Of a stretch of DNA of 64,000 nucleotides, positions 1 to 13,300 are shown one piece after another. Where the stretch lies: NCBI GenBank assembly GCA_965153455.1, contig OZ234495.1:9978875-10042874 (forward strand), read 5' to 3'. The DNA is from Sphagnum compactum (taxonomy: Eukaryota; Bryophyta; Sphagnopsida; Sphagnales). The stretch's first letter is position 1. Each line of letters starts with the position of its first letter. The notes under the pieces are model-generated. The model was not told the DNA's origin. It worked only from the letters and a program-made list of their open reading frames with translations, and searched no databases. Both the position numbers and the translations under genes were made by a program.

Positions 1-3000
1 TAATAATTACACAAGTTTCATAAAGATTTTAATTAATTAACATCCATGGGTTAAAGAACCCGTGAGATCACTTCAACCTTGGCCTTCTACACCCCTGATC
101 GATCTGAATAAATCATGTGACCTAGGTATTCCACCTAAGTATGAAAAAATCGGCACTTACCTGGATGAATTTCAAGGTTATGTGTTTAAAGTCTCCCAAA
201 CACCTCTTGCAAATGATGCATGTGATTTCCTAAGGTCAAGTTAAAAACAATGATGTCATCAATATAACATTTGGCGGAACTAAAATTCACCAAGACTTGA
301 ACCATGACCTTTTTAAAAAATTTAAGGGATTAATTTCTTCAAACTAAATGGCAAAAACCTCCATTGGTGCAAACAATCTTTCCCATGATGATCCAATGGG
401 CACAATATAATATAGGTGACATGGGAAAGACATGTGTCTCCACGGTCACCTATATTTTGGGGTGATCGAATATCTCCATGACTTGAGGTTTAAGGGCATT
501 ACTATGATTTCTATGTAGAATGTGAGGGGGTGTCAATGAGTCCTAGCACCCCCACATCACCAACATCTTTTTGAACACCCATGTAAATCCCCCTTGGTGT
601 CCATGATGCCACAATTGCCAAGGATGTGTAACCCGACTTGGCATAACATCACCCCCTTTTTGCATCGACATGGTTATCCCAATTGGAGGTGTAACATGTG
701 AAGAAATTGAATGGGTGGATTAGTAAAACATCTTTGTTCAACCAAGGCCAAACTAAAAATCCAAATGAAACAATTAATATCCATCACTTGCCCCAAAAGT
801 CGCCTATGAATTCCTTTAGAAAGCCCCAATATTATTGTCATGGTAGTGTGGAACCCCATGGCCCACTCCATTTCATTCACATTGGGTTCCTCCATATTAA
901 ATGAATTGGAGTCCAAATCATACATGGGCGTCCATCCTGAAATGCATGAAAGTGTGAAAAATTCAACAAGGTTATTAAGGCTACTTGTGGAAGTCCAACC
1001 CTATTGACCTCCTTTTCCTTTTTTTGTTGAACTTTTAGAAAACATGAAAAGATGATGAAGAAAATAATGTCAACGAAATGTTAATGCCCCCCCTAATTCC
1101 TTGTTTTTCCCTTTGCCATTGGAAAACAACGATGATGAGGATAAGAACTCCATGCCCACCAATGACAACAATGAAGGGGAAAAGGAGCCTCCCCACCTTG
1201 TGTTATTACTATTGATGCTACTAATACTGATGTTCAATGAAGATGACTTTCATTTGAAAAGGAAAAAAATAGTAGGGAGAAATAATGAAGAGAGAAAGGC
1301 ACCATGTGGCAAGGTTTCCTTTTCTTTCCTGTGAGTTTTTTTTTGTTTCACGACTCCAAGGTACTAGGCCTTGTTTGAGGTTCAACTCCTCATGGAGTTT
1401 TAAACAAAAAAAACAAACCCAAAACTCAGAAAATCATTGGGTGAAGTGGACCAAGAATGCCCCTAGTTACATTTCCTATCAAATTGAAACACACATAAAC
1501 TATAAAATCCAAATTTTACAAAAACAATGCGGTAACTTGCCACACCCAACTCTTGTGCAAAACACGAATAAACCAAAAGTTAAACAAAACTAAATTTAGT
1601 TGTAGCACCACACAAAATTATATTAAACTTTTGGTGATTCAAAACACGATTCATTTACAACAATGCAAGAATCCAACCCCTAAACACAAAATGGAAAACC
1701 AAAAACACCATAAATTAAAATAAAACTTACGTAACATTAAAAAAATTACAAAGGAAAATACACTATGTGCTTTGGAATTTCAAATCACCAAAAGTGATTT
1801 AAGATCACACATTTTGAAATTATATCTCATAAACTAAATATGTATAACCATGTTCACATTGGAACTAGTTCCACAACAATTTACCCTAGTTTACATACAA
1901 TACTTAGGATATAAACATGTAACTAACATAAAATTCTTGACACTTGATAATGCATTTTTAAAATAAGAGAAACCTTACATAAGAAACATTTTACATATTT
2001 TTTATTGATTTGTTTCAAGCTCCTTATTCCAAAAATGCCCCCACATTCGGATCTCAATTATTGAAAAATGACCCAAATTTGGGTTTGGGCAATGAGATAA
2101 CCTACCTATTTATTCCAAAGTGGAGTAATACCCAGTTAAACCTTACCTATCTTACCATAGTACCCAAACAAATTTGGCAACACACTATCGAATAATTAAT
2201 TAAATTTCAAGAATTAACTTCGGCAATTGGTTTTTGAAATTTTGAAATTTTCGGGAGGTAATGGTTATATAAAATATAAACATAATTTTGTTGTCTCTAC
2301 GAAATAGTTTAAGTGTGTCTAAACTATCACATCCTTCACTTCTAAAAGTGGCAAGTATGAAATTCAAACTCAACATTTTATTAGTTCAAAATCTGATTTT
2401 ATAATAATTATTAAAAATTTGACACAAGTAATAAATATTTTTTCAAAATTTCGGCAAAATAAAAAATAATTAATTTATGTCAAAACCATTCATGTACCAC
2501 AATAATATTAAAATTCTAGATACCCAACTATACCATAATGGGAAGGCATTATGTGGATGAAAAGAATACCCTACTTATATCTTGTTGTGCACACACAAAA
2601 TTCAATTATGTAGGTTATTTGTTGCCATCTTAATTTTGAAACCTTTTCATCCACTTAGGTTATCATTTTTAGTTTTAAAACCTTTGAGGTTGATTTCTCA
2701 AGGCTACACATGTTGACTCTTTATTATTGGTGGTCTTTTTGTTAAGATAAGTCTTTTGAAAGATTCAATTTTTTAATGGTTACCATTCAAAGCTCAATAT
2801 TGTTGCAATCTAACTTAAATGCAAATTTCAAGTTGTGATTGTATATGGGTTTTCCGAGATAATTTACCTTGATTTCTTGGAAGGATAAATCTAAACTAAG
2901 AATCGAGGAGTTGTGTGAAGATTACAGATGCACTTTGGTTTCAATGCCATTTTCAACCTTCAACAATGAAATTTTATGAGAAAATGAGGAACCCCATCTT

Positions 3001-3850
3001 GTTTAAATGTGTGTGAATTTTTCTCTCTTGGTTTTTTTTTCATTTTTCACATCTAAGCTTTGTGTTCATCCTTTATATTCTATGTTTAAGCTTTTCATTG
3101 GGTCTTGATTATGCTTGTTATGAACCAAGAATTGAAACCCTTGATTTGAAATATTTTACATTTGTAGTTTATATGCTTGATGTACTTCAAGGTTTTTTTT
3201 CAAAAGACAAAATGCTTAAGGTGTTTAAGGTGTTTAAAGTGGTTAAAGTTTCAATTAGATCCACAACCCCTATTTGATTATGTTTGTAATATTCAACTCA
3301 AACTTCAAAGACCCAAAGCCCTAATTTTTGAATTCAAATTTGTGTTTAATCTCATATGTGATATCTTTTGAAATTCTTAAACTCTTTTTTACAATCTTCA
3401 AAATCCAAATAACAAATTTTAATTAACTTTTGAACTTTGAAGAACTCATGCAAGTTTCTAACAATGATGTCGTGTTGATGATATGACAATGATATTGTTT
3501 GAAGTTTCTAGATCGGTGTGTGTTTCAATTTCAATGGTTAGTGGACCAATTTAATTTGATGGCATTGTAATTTCAAGCATCAAATATTCAAAAGTAAAAA
3601 TTATATAGGACTTATTAAAGGTTCAATTGAAACATAATTAATTTTTTTGTGTCCTTTGCAATCGTACCTTCCTCCCTTGGGTTCTTTTTTGAGGTCAATG
3701 ATGGTAGAACAATATCACTTGCAATTGTTCAAACTATGCAATATATGATATGCCACTTTGTCTTTCAAGCATCCTAAATTTTAATAAGAGGAATGGTGTG
3801 ATCATTTATAACAATGACATTGATGGGACTACTTCTATGAAAAAACATTT
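1..3850. other. AT-rich intergenic DNA, no gene recognised
   Basis: Only short open frames are present (under about 105 codons) and none resembles a known family on either strand. Homopolymer A and T runs are frequent. The frames at 674-925 (minus) and 698-904 (plus) overlap each other on opposite strands and show no domain. It is probably old, decayed repeat sequence. Confidence 0.6.
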
Positions 3851-3859
3851 GACATTTAA

Positions 3860-4600
3860 ACATGCAAATGCTTAGGCAAGGTGGGAAACAACTAATTCAA
3901 ATGTCGTTACAAAATTGGGGTGACAAGAAAAAGTCGAATCATCATTATTCTAATATTAGTTATGGGACCATCATAGATCACTTTTACAATAATATCCCTT
4001 ACAAGATGGAGGATGTGAGACAAAGGAAATTCATGTAGGATTTATTGTTTATTACGAAAGGTTGCATGCCAATCTTTATCTTAGAAAATCATTGGTGAAG
4101 GCATTCAATCCTATGTTAGAATTCCAAAATGGTGTTTCCAAATTGGAAGTAAATGGTTCAACATGACATTCCTTCATTGGTGGCCAATGTGATCCTTGCT
4201 TAGGGTGCTTGTGTTATAACAACATTGTCTTTTGATTTGTGGGTGTCTAGATATGGACATGTGACCCTTTTTCCTTTGTAATAAATTTATCAACTCACAA
4301 TGGGTACCATTTCATGTGACAATTGATCTTTTTGAAGCTACATATACAATAGGAAGTTACAATTGCAACATAGGTTATTGGCATTTTACAATTTGTTGAA
4401 CAAGTCGATGACTTATGTCAAAAGAAACTAGTGACAATTTATCTTACCCATGGTAGGAATTTTTTAACGATATCTATGGCATTTGAAAATTTTGTGTTCA
4501 ATTTATAACTTGATAATATTTGGGAATTCTTTGCAACATTTTCAAATTTGGGACATTACAAATTATGCATGTAGAGATTTTCCATTCTAACTAATGCATG
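3860..4600 (+). pseudogene. Decayed hAT-like transposase relic
   Basis: Plus-strand translation in shifting frames gives SFDLWVSRYG near 4228-4260, then after a frameshift FINSQWVPFHVTIDLFEATY near 4285-4345, then a piece reading LLNKSMTYVK near 4393-4425. This order resembles the central part of hAT-superfamily transposases, which have an aspartate before W-S/T and then an LFEA-type stretch. Several stops and at least two frameshifts interrupt it, so it cannot encode a working enzyme. No terminal inverted repeats or target-site duplication were found. The family call comes from motif memory, not a search. Confidence 0.45.
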
Positions 4601-4744
4601 CATATGATGATGTTACAAATGGTTTTTGTTTTTGGTTTTTTTGGGGGCATAATTGAAAAGAACTTCATTGCAAAGAAAAAAAGAACACAAAACACTTTAG
4701 AAGTTGGCAAATGCACAACTAGGGGGAGAGGAATCACATGCCAA

Positions 4745-7700
4745 CTAGACACTCAAAAAACTTACCCATTTTGGGTAAGTGGTATGACCACTTAACATGA
4801 AGTAATCCTTACTGTAGAGAAGGAAGTGCCCTCCCCAAGTTTTATCAAAAGAACTAAGATAGTCATTTTCCAATTGAAGGGATTTGTGAATTATAATTAA
4901 TGTCCTATTCCATTCTAGCTTAACATAGTCCAACAATGCCTCCCAAACAAGACTTTGCAATTTCTCTTGTTGCCAACGTTCCTTAATGTGGAAGACAATA
5001 TCATTGTGTTCAATCCAAATAAACTAGAAGGTAATACCTCTTAATCGGGCCCACATTGCATGGAACTTGCAAACCCTTTTGGGAGTTTGGTGTTAAAGAT
5101 GCATTGCTCCCATGAAAAGGGAGCTTCCGTGGCTTGAATTGTGGTCCTAAGGCTTGCATGCATTTAACAATGGTAAAGGCCCATTTCCAAGCTCTCTACC
5201 CTTGCGGGCACTCATAGAAATGCAAGACAATTGTTTCAAACACATTCATATAACACCATTTACACACTTTGGATATGTCCATGTTAAGGAACGTTCGCCA
5301 AAATTTCTTATTAATTTAAAAAATGAAGAAAAAATCCACATCTACAATGTCCAAGTTTAGTCCAAATAAGGTGCCCAATAGTTTTGACAGGTCTGTCTCC
5401 TTTGCCCATTTCCACTTTAAAAAACATACCCAATTTAGAGGTTCACCAAGTTGGACAGAAATTGATGGTCAACATGAATTGTGAATGATGTATCATCGAC
5501 ATATTGGGAAATGGTTTGTTGACTTTGCCATTTGGCATATTAACACCTCTAGCTTTTCATGCCTCCATAGCTTGTTTGATGAGTTGGTTGAGTATTTTTT
5601 CAACAATAATAAAAAGGTAAGGAGCCACAAGGCATCCTTGCCGTACGAATTGCGGGCTAGCCGTTGAAATTCATTGTAGCACAAGCATTGGAGAATAAAA
5701 GTTTGATCATGGAGATGACCTACATTGACATTCCAAGCTTTTCTAGAGCTTTGAACAAAAAATCCTAGCTAACCTTGTCATAGGCCTTAGGTAGTCCAAT
5801 TCGAAAAATTCAACATGTTGCCTAAATCTCTTTACCCAATCCAACGTTTTGTGGATGAGCAACACATTGTCTAAAATAAATTGAAGAGGGAGGAATGTAG
5901 TTTGATCAAGGCTTATCACCTCCATTAAAATGTTTTGCGATCTTGTATGAAACATTCAAAAAGGTGATGGGCTTCCAATTGGAGAGCTCTTTTCGAGCTC
6001 CACCTTTGTGTAGAAAGGTGATCAGCCCTTGAATAACACCTTGTGGAAACTTGTTTTTATCAATTGCTTCTAGCACCATTTTGTAGTAATCCTACCCAAT
6101 AATAGGCCAAAATTTCATTATTTTTTTTAGGGCAATGCCATCAAGTCTAGAAGCCTTCCTTGTTCCCATCTCCTCGACAACCTCCTTGAACTCCTTCTTT
6201 GCAATGGGTTGTTCCAGTTTATTGTTCATTTTGTTGATGAAGTGAATAGTGATGACATCCAACATTTTGCTTCGGATCCTAATAGTTTTTTTGACATATC
6301 ACCTTTTTCATAAAGTTTGGAATAGAATTATGTGCAATTCTTATCCAAATTTTTCTTCTCTTAGTCACTTGGCCTTGATTATCATGTAGTTTTGTGACGA
6401 TAAATGTTTTAGACTTTTCTCGAACAACAACAAAGAATTCCTTGGTGCAAACATCTTTTTTCCTTCACCACCGTAGTCATGTGCGTATTTTTTGGCCAAT
6501 TGACTTTTTGGCGTTCAATGTCATTCAACTTGGTTTTTAAAATCCCACTACTTGTTACAATTTTGGGTCTTTATAATTAGCTTAGAATATTGCATGTGCA
6601 TTCTCAAAGCTTATATGCACATCCTTTTCTTAGGCTCTAAATTCTATTGTTTTATGCTTATAAGATTCTTTGTAAAACTTGACAACATTGCGTAATTTGG
6701 AAAAAAATGTTGCAAATGTAGGCATGTTTTACCATATATGTTGTATTTGCTCTTTTGTTTCATTCAAGAACCTTATGTTCATTTTCCATTTTTTATTTGT
6801 TTTTGCTTCACTTAGTTGTATGATTGCTGACACTAGTAAATGATTTAATAAGCTATTATTTCCTATAATCACATATGAGATTGGAAGGTATTATGGGTTG
6901 AAGGTGGAGCCCAATGGGGAATATATCTAATCTAGGCGAGTCAAAATCCTATTACCATCCATCTTGTAGTTATCTCATGATAATAAAAGACTATTTGGAT
7001 CTATCTAAGATGTTCCATCACATTCAAAGAGTTATTCATTTCTTCCCACAAGAATATTTCTTCATCAATTATGACCTTACCACGTTCACTTGTTTTGTCA
7101 GAATGTGTTCCACCATGTTGAAATTTCTTGATGGAATCCATATGTAATCTTCTGGTAGCTCTTCTATCATTAATCCCCAAAACATGCATTTCTCTACCAT
7201 GTCATTGCCCATGCATAAATGTTGCCCAATGTTACGTCACCACCTCTTAGTCTACTGATCTTTATCCAGTGAAGGTGATTGGTTATGAGATGCATGTTTG
7301 GATGATTGACTTATTCCACCTTTTTTCTACAAAAGAGCTCACCCTTCCCTTCCCACTCCCAAGTTTGGATCATCTATCGAGTAGCTTGGAATAACATCAA
7401 TTGTCCAATTAAGTGCATCCTTCCACAGTAGTTCGCCCAATTGGCTAGCCTTGTCCCCTTTAAATTTATGTTAGATTATAGGAATAAGAAATTTATTTTA
7501 GAGGTGACCCCATGAACATATTTACTTAGCTTGCGGATTGTTTGATCATCGTTCAATATGTGCACATTGAAGCTTAAGAGATGAAGGTTCATTGCGTGTT
7601 GGTAATATCATTGAAAGGAATTTGCCCCAAGCCTTTCCCTTGTGTTCTAACTTGTGATCCCACTTGGTCATGCTTCCCAAATCCCCGCGTATCATATAAT

Positions 7701-10028
7701 GACTTTTCATTATGCTTGATGTTGGGGATTATATCTAGTTGACATGATTAGTTGGTTTTACTCCTTACAGAAGCCTTTAAATCTCAAATATTAACCTCAC
7801 ATTCCTTCATTCTATTAAATAATTTTGTAGTTGTTTCATTAGTCCTTCGTAGGTTTAATTGAGTTGCATGAGACAATGCACATAACTTCCTAGATAGCAT
7901 GTCCAACATAGACTTGCCAACTAAATTGGGTGTGGAGTCTAGTTGAACATTCTAAAGTAGAAGTGGGGGGCATTGGGGAGGTTGTGCATCTACAAAATCT
8001 TCCACTTCTTCATCTTCATCCACATTCGACTTGGTGAAACATTGTGACAAGCACTTACTTCCATTGTGGATGTTGCTAGGGATTTTAACAATGGGAGGTT
8101 GCTCATTTGTATGTGATTTCCTGCATCAAGTTTGTCTTCTCCTTATGTTATTGCCATTAATTATAGTGGATGGGCTTGTAAATTGTTAGAATGTACCTCA
8201 CTTATAAATGTTTCTTGGCCCTCTAATTCAATTGGAACTGTAGCTGCTCCTAACAAGTTGTCATCTCCTAATGTGGAATTCTTCACATCCAAACTATTTT
8301 GTTTTCCATGCACCATTAGACACTTTGAAAAATCACCTTAAACTACAATGGATGCATTCGTTTATACAATGTAGAGTTGGTGAAAAGGGGTCCCTTCTTT
8401 TGTTGGATAAACATTGGCATTAAATTATATGACATTTTCTATGCATGTCACATAGTTTTAATTAAGGCTACATATGTTGTTCCATGGTTACTAGGATCTC
8501 TTACATCAAATTCATTTGGCTTTCTCTATGTAGTTGAACCTTTAATTGAATCGGTGTCACTTGGGTTAACATATATAGGAGTTTGTAATCTTGTTGCCAA
8601 CACACCTTCGAATGAAGTAGTAGAAAGGAAAGGTTTATGAAAACTTGTCATAACTTTTGCTTGGGTATATTGATGGTTGTCAACGATGGTCTCTTGCATC
8701 AGAATGTTTTCATCTCCAACTTACAGCCTAATTTTTGACAACATATGTTGTAGTTTGCTAGCCACATAGTTTTCCCCATCTCCTTTATTTACTCAAAGCT
8801 TGGGTCGCATTGGGTGCTTCAAATTACTTTGACCAATTCTCATACCTTGTCGTATTGCAAGTGAAAACTTTTTATGGTGAAATTTTTTGAATCCTTCATC
8901 ATCTATTGTTTCAACCATGTTTTTTATGAGTTGAACTAAGTCAAATTTGTAGATGTTGCCTAAGCCTATAGACTTGAATTTACTCTAATTCCAACTCATG
9001 AATGAAGTCTCCACTCTTAAAAATTATGTTGGATCTTGAAGGATTGTGATACCTTGCCAAATTTAGATAAATTTTGACCTTGTGGTCTAATGACATGCAA
9101 AATTGACACTGCACCATGTGGTGATCATAGTTATTCACCACCTTTACATTAAACCCATCAAGTCATGCAACCATCAGCTTGTTTACCCACCCTTTGCCAA
9201 GTTCCAATGTCACACAAAACCTTGGGTATTGAGCACAAAAATTGTTATGATCTACGTTAATTAAACATTTTGCCAACATAGCTGGCATTTTTTTCTTCCA
9301 TGATCCTATATTTTAGTGGAAGCATCCTTAGGGTTATCTAAGTAGGTAGTTTGAGGCCCACTAGGTGGTCTAGATTGAAGGCTTAAACCCATTCTTGATA
9401 AATTGCAAAACACGATGGTAACTTATGTGGGGTGAATGCCAAGATTGCGTTGGTTGTCTTAGGGGTTTCAACATTAAGAAAGATAAATCCTTTCCCAACA
9501 TCCATCTTGAACATTGTTTTCCCTAGTTTTCTTTTGTTGTAAAAGAGTTGAGAATTGATAGTTTGTAAACATGGTTGCCAGCTGTGATTTTACCTATGAA
9601 GCTTGCTATGATAGTATGTGCCTTGTGATAATCAACCTTTGTTCTAAATGCATCCAAATCTAATGTTGCATGTGACATAGACTCAAGCTCCTTGATGAGA
9701 AAACCATGATGATTCCTTGAAATGCCAAGGGGAGGGCTTTAACACTTGTTGACTTGAAGGGGTTGATTTGCCCTGCATTAAATTCCAACGAACCCAAAAC
9801 CTCACCCATAATGGTGTCTCCCATAACAATGTCAATGTTGAAACCTTGATTTGCAAACCTAGCTGTAGTTGATGGGGTGCGGTGAAACTTTTTCACATGT
9901 GTGGAACTAGCAATTTGTCTTTGAATGAAGCCATTAAGTCTTGCAAATCTATTGAATATTCCCTTAAAGGACTTAGCTAGAAGAAGAGAAAACATTATTT
10001 GACCATTAAGGTTATGTGATGGGACCAA
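4745..10028 (-). mobile_element. Degenerate near-full-length LINE (L1-like non-LTR retrotransposon)
   Basis: Read on the minus strand, the parts follow LINE order. ORF1 begins near 10028 and includes YPRFCVTLELGKGWVNKL (about 9170-9235) followed by a zinc-knuckle-like CQFCMSLDHKV, as in plant LINE ORF1 proteins of the DUF4283 type. An endonuclease start resembling LSFNVHILNDDQTIRKL lies near 7530-7585. Reverse-transcriptase blocks follow: GLITFLHKGG and LSNWKPITFLNVSYKI (about 5950-6035), KAYDKVS (about 5780), VRQGCLVAPYLFIIVEKIL (about 5590-5650) and the catalytic YVDD at 5492-5503. A C-terminal FIWIEHNDIVF piece ends near 4790. Many stops and frameshifts show it is dead. No flanking duplication or poly-A tail was identified, so the ends are approximate. 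Confidence 0.82.
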
Positions 10029-10349
10029 AGACCATTGCCACCCTTAGAGGAAACAAAGAATTTTTTTTTGAAAAACTAAGCTGCAAACAACTTGTAGAGT
10101 TAAGAAACAATGGGCGCTTGAGAAAAAAACTAGACCTTTTCATATTCCTACTCTCCTACTCCAAATGCACCACAAACTAATAACTTTGGGGCAATCATTT
10201 GTGAAGCTTAACAACCAATAATGCAAAGAGAAATCGAAAATCCCAACTAGGGAGCAACATGTTTACAATTAAACATCAAACCTCCAAAATTCGAGCCATG
10301 GCTTGCATCACTTGGATACTTTCATCGCTACCCCCAAAAATTCCTCCAC

Positions 10350-10367
10350 ACCCCCCCCCCCCCCCCC
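10350..10367. repeat. Poly-C tract
   Basis: A run of about 17 consecutive cytosines in AT-rich DNA, just upstream (on the minus strand) of the LINE relic. Its exact length is unreliable in any assembly. Confidence 0.9.
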
Positions 10368-13300
10368 AAGTCGATTAGTTTCATCTTGGTGAAGTAAGGA
10401 TGTCATTTGTTAGATTTTTAAAAACTCCTTGTATGTACTCGTTGACACATTAGACAAGCAAATTAATAAATTGTTGGTAGATTAGAGTGACCCTATGCTA
10501 CCCGGCCCACTACCCCCAAATAGTTGCAAATTTTGTGATAGGTGCTCTCTTTCATGTGATTCCCTGGTTGCCTTCGTGCAACATTTCCCCTATCATTGCA
10601 TGCCATATTTTCATGGAACTCCATATGACATTCACATCATGTTACAAATGGTTTGATTCCATGTTTAATGACCCAACTTATGAGTCATTGGCAATGGTAG
10701 ATGTCAAAACAACTTGCCTTTATGATTCAATTGACTTAAATCAATTTGCACATGGAATGAAAATGAAAATTATGGTGTCATTTTTTATAAAAAAATACCT
10801 AGACCCTATTTCAAGGGCATTGTTTTTTTGGTGCAAATTTTCACACTATTGTGATTTTTTAAAAAATAAAATTTATAACAAGATTCTTGTTTTTTGAAAA
10901 AAAAATTTTGCCAAAAAGGAACAATTTTGGGTTAGGTTCATCACATTTTTATTTTCACCTACAGCCAATAGCTAGATTATAGAAATAAAGTTTTTTTTGG
11001 TAGGTCTTAAAGATTGGTTGTCATTTGATGTTATAGTCCTCTTGGAATGTTCACCACAGATGCAAAAGCAGAAACTTGAAAAGAAACCTTTGATTGTGCA
11101 ATTCTCAAATAAATTATTACAAAAATCAACCCTAAAACATAATAAATGTTTATTACAAAATCAAAATGATTGGTAACTGGATTTTGGAATGTGGAAAAAG
11201 AACAAATTGATATTGGGGTCACAACATGTTGGAAAAACTGAATTGTTTTGATTTGGTGCACCTTGTAAATATTTTTGTATAAATTTCAAATATAAGCTCC
11301 CTATTGGACATTAGAAAAGAATGGTGTGAACCAATCAACCCGGAACCTTACCCACACAAAATTTCTCTAATCTAGAAAAGTCCTTATGAAGACTAGGTGT
11401 AGGACCTAGTTTGGTTTCTTAGCTTGAGGAAAAACCAATGTTGTGAAAGTATTTGGTTTGAAGGGCAAAAACCAAGGGTTCAAGGTTAGGTGCTTGTGAC
11501 TTGGACCTAAGTTAACACATTTTGTTGGAACTAGAACTAGATTGTAAAAAAAATGTTTTGTTAGGTTTGGAACCAAAACCAAAACCATGAAAACATATTT
11601 TTGAGAAAAAGGTTAAGATATGTACGTAAAAAAAAGTTGACTTAAAAAAAAGAAAAAAAAGTAAAGTGAAATTTATGATTAAATATTAATTTTAATTAGT
11701 TGTTCAATTCTATATTTACATAGACCCCTATTTTTAATTTGTTGTAAAACTTTGTACCCACATAATCTTTAACATTGGAGAATGTGTAGTGTGAACATGG
11801 AATTGGTATTGGTTCAAAAGTTGGTCCACTAGTTTTTTGAATTTGAAAAAATGTAATAAAACTAGAATCAAAGGTTTCAAATTTTGGAAAAACGAACTAT
11901 CCCTACCCAAAGAACCTCCACATAAATTTTTAAATGTCAAAATTGAGGCACACAACATTTTTCTTTTTGAAGCACTACTATTTTGTAAATCGAAAAATTC
12001 TATTTTGTAAGGTTATAATAAAAAAGGTGGGTCTCACCAAAATCCACAATATTCTTAATTGTTTCTTACAAACTGAAATGCTCTATGCCAATTTCAAAAT
12101 ACTCCTTGATAATGATAAAACACAATCACTAATTTAACTCTTTTAACAACTCTACGATGGACATTAATCTAAGACTAATGATGAATCAAAACACTTTGGA
12201 TTTCCTCTCTATGGCTATCATGGTCATTTGGTTGTGGATTTCAAGTAACAAACTTTAAATTCTTAAATCCCTTCCCTAGTCAGAACCTAAGCAATCCAAG
12301 CAATCCTTATAGAGGATGTTTTACAAACTATCATTACTTCATCGACAAACCTTTTGTAAATCTCCAATTGATCCCAATCTTCCCATGAATAATAATTGTT
12401 TTGGAGCTCCTAGTAACCTTGTATTCAACCTTCCCCAACAACAATTATGGCTTGATTCAAATGTATTGAATTTGAGTAAATCTCCAATTGATCCCAATCT
12501 TCCCATGAATAATAATTGTTTTGGAGCTCCCAGTAACCCTTGTATTCAACCTTCCCCAACAACAATTATGGCTTGATTCAAATGTATTGAATTTGAATGA
12601 AGAATTCCACAATTGATTAGCCAATTAATCCTTTAGAGCCTATCATCCCTTCCATCATCAATCTTTAAAGACTCTACATTTGGACATCTTGTTTATTGTC
12701 TCCGACGCAATGAAATTCACGGAGACAACACAATATCAATCATGCATTATGGGCATTCATCCCAAAACGATAAAAAAATCCACACCAATAAGCTACAATT
12801 TAACACAAAACTACACAATGCAAAAAATTTCAGAATCAAAACAACAAGAGAACATTACTTAGCTTGAAATCATGAAGCCCTCTTGTAGTCGTGTTGCCTC
12901 CACTAGCTCCATCGCTTGCATCATTATCGTTGACATTGAAATAAAACAAAGAACTTTATACACATCCTTAAACTTTCGCACATTCTTAATAACACACTTA
13001 TCTTTAGCAGCAAAGCCTTTTCATTAGAAGCACTTCTATGAATGACTATACGACAAGATAACATGTGATTTTCGGCGCCACGACAATGACAACAAACACC
13101 CTTTTCACACAATAACCCTAAAAAAGATCATCCATATTTTTCTGTCACAAGGTTACCTCCAAATACACTATAAAACTTGGTTTAGGCTTTTATATATCTC
13201 TTCATGTTGTTTAATGAGATTTAAGAGGAATTCATTTCTAGCACATAACATTTTTGAGAGGGATTCTGGGATCTTCCATATTATAATAATGTTAGATGAA

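Noticed and set aside
10487-10897. 136-codon open frame on the plus strand
   Set aside because: No family resemblance, and its end is in A/T runs. It is not supported as a gene.
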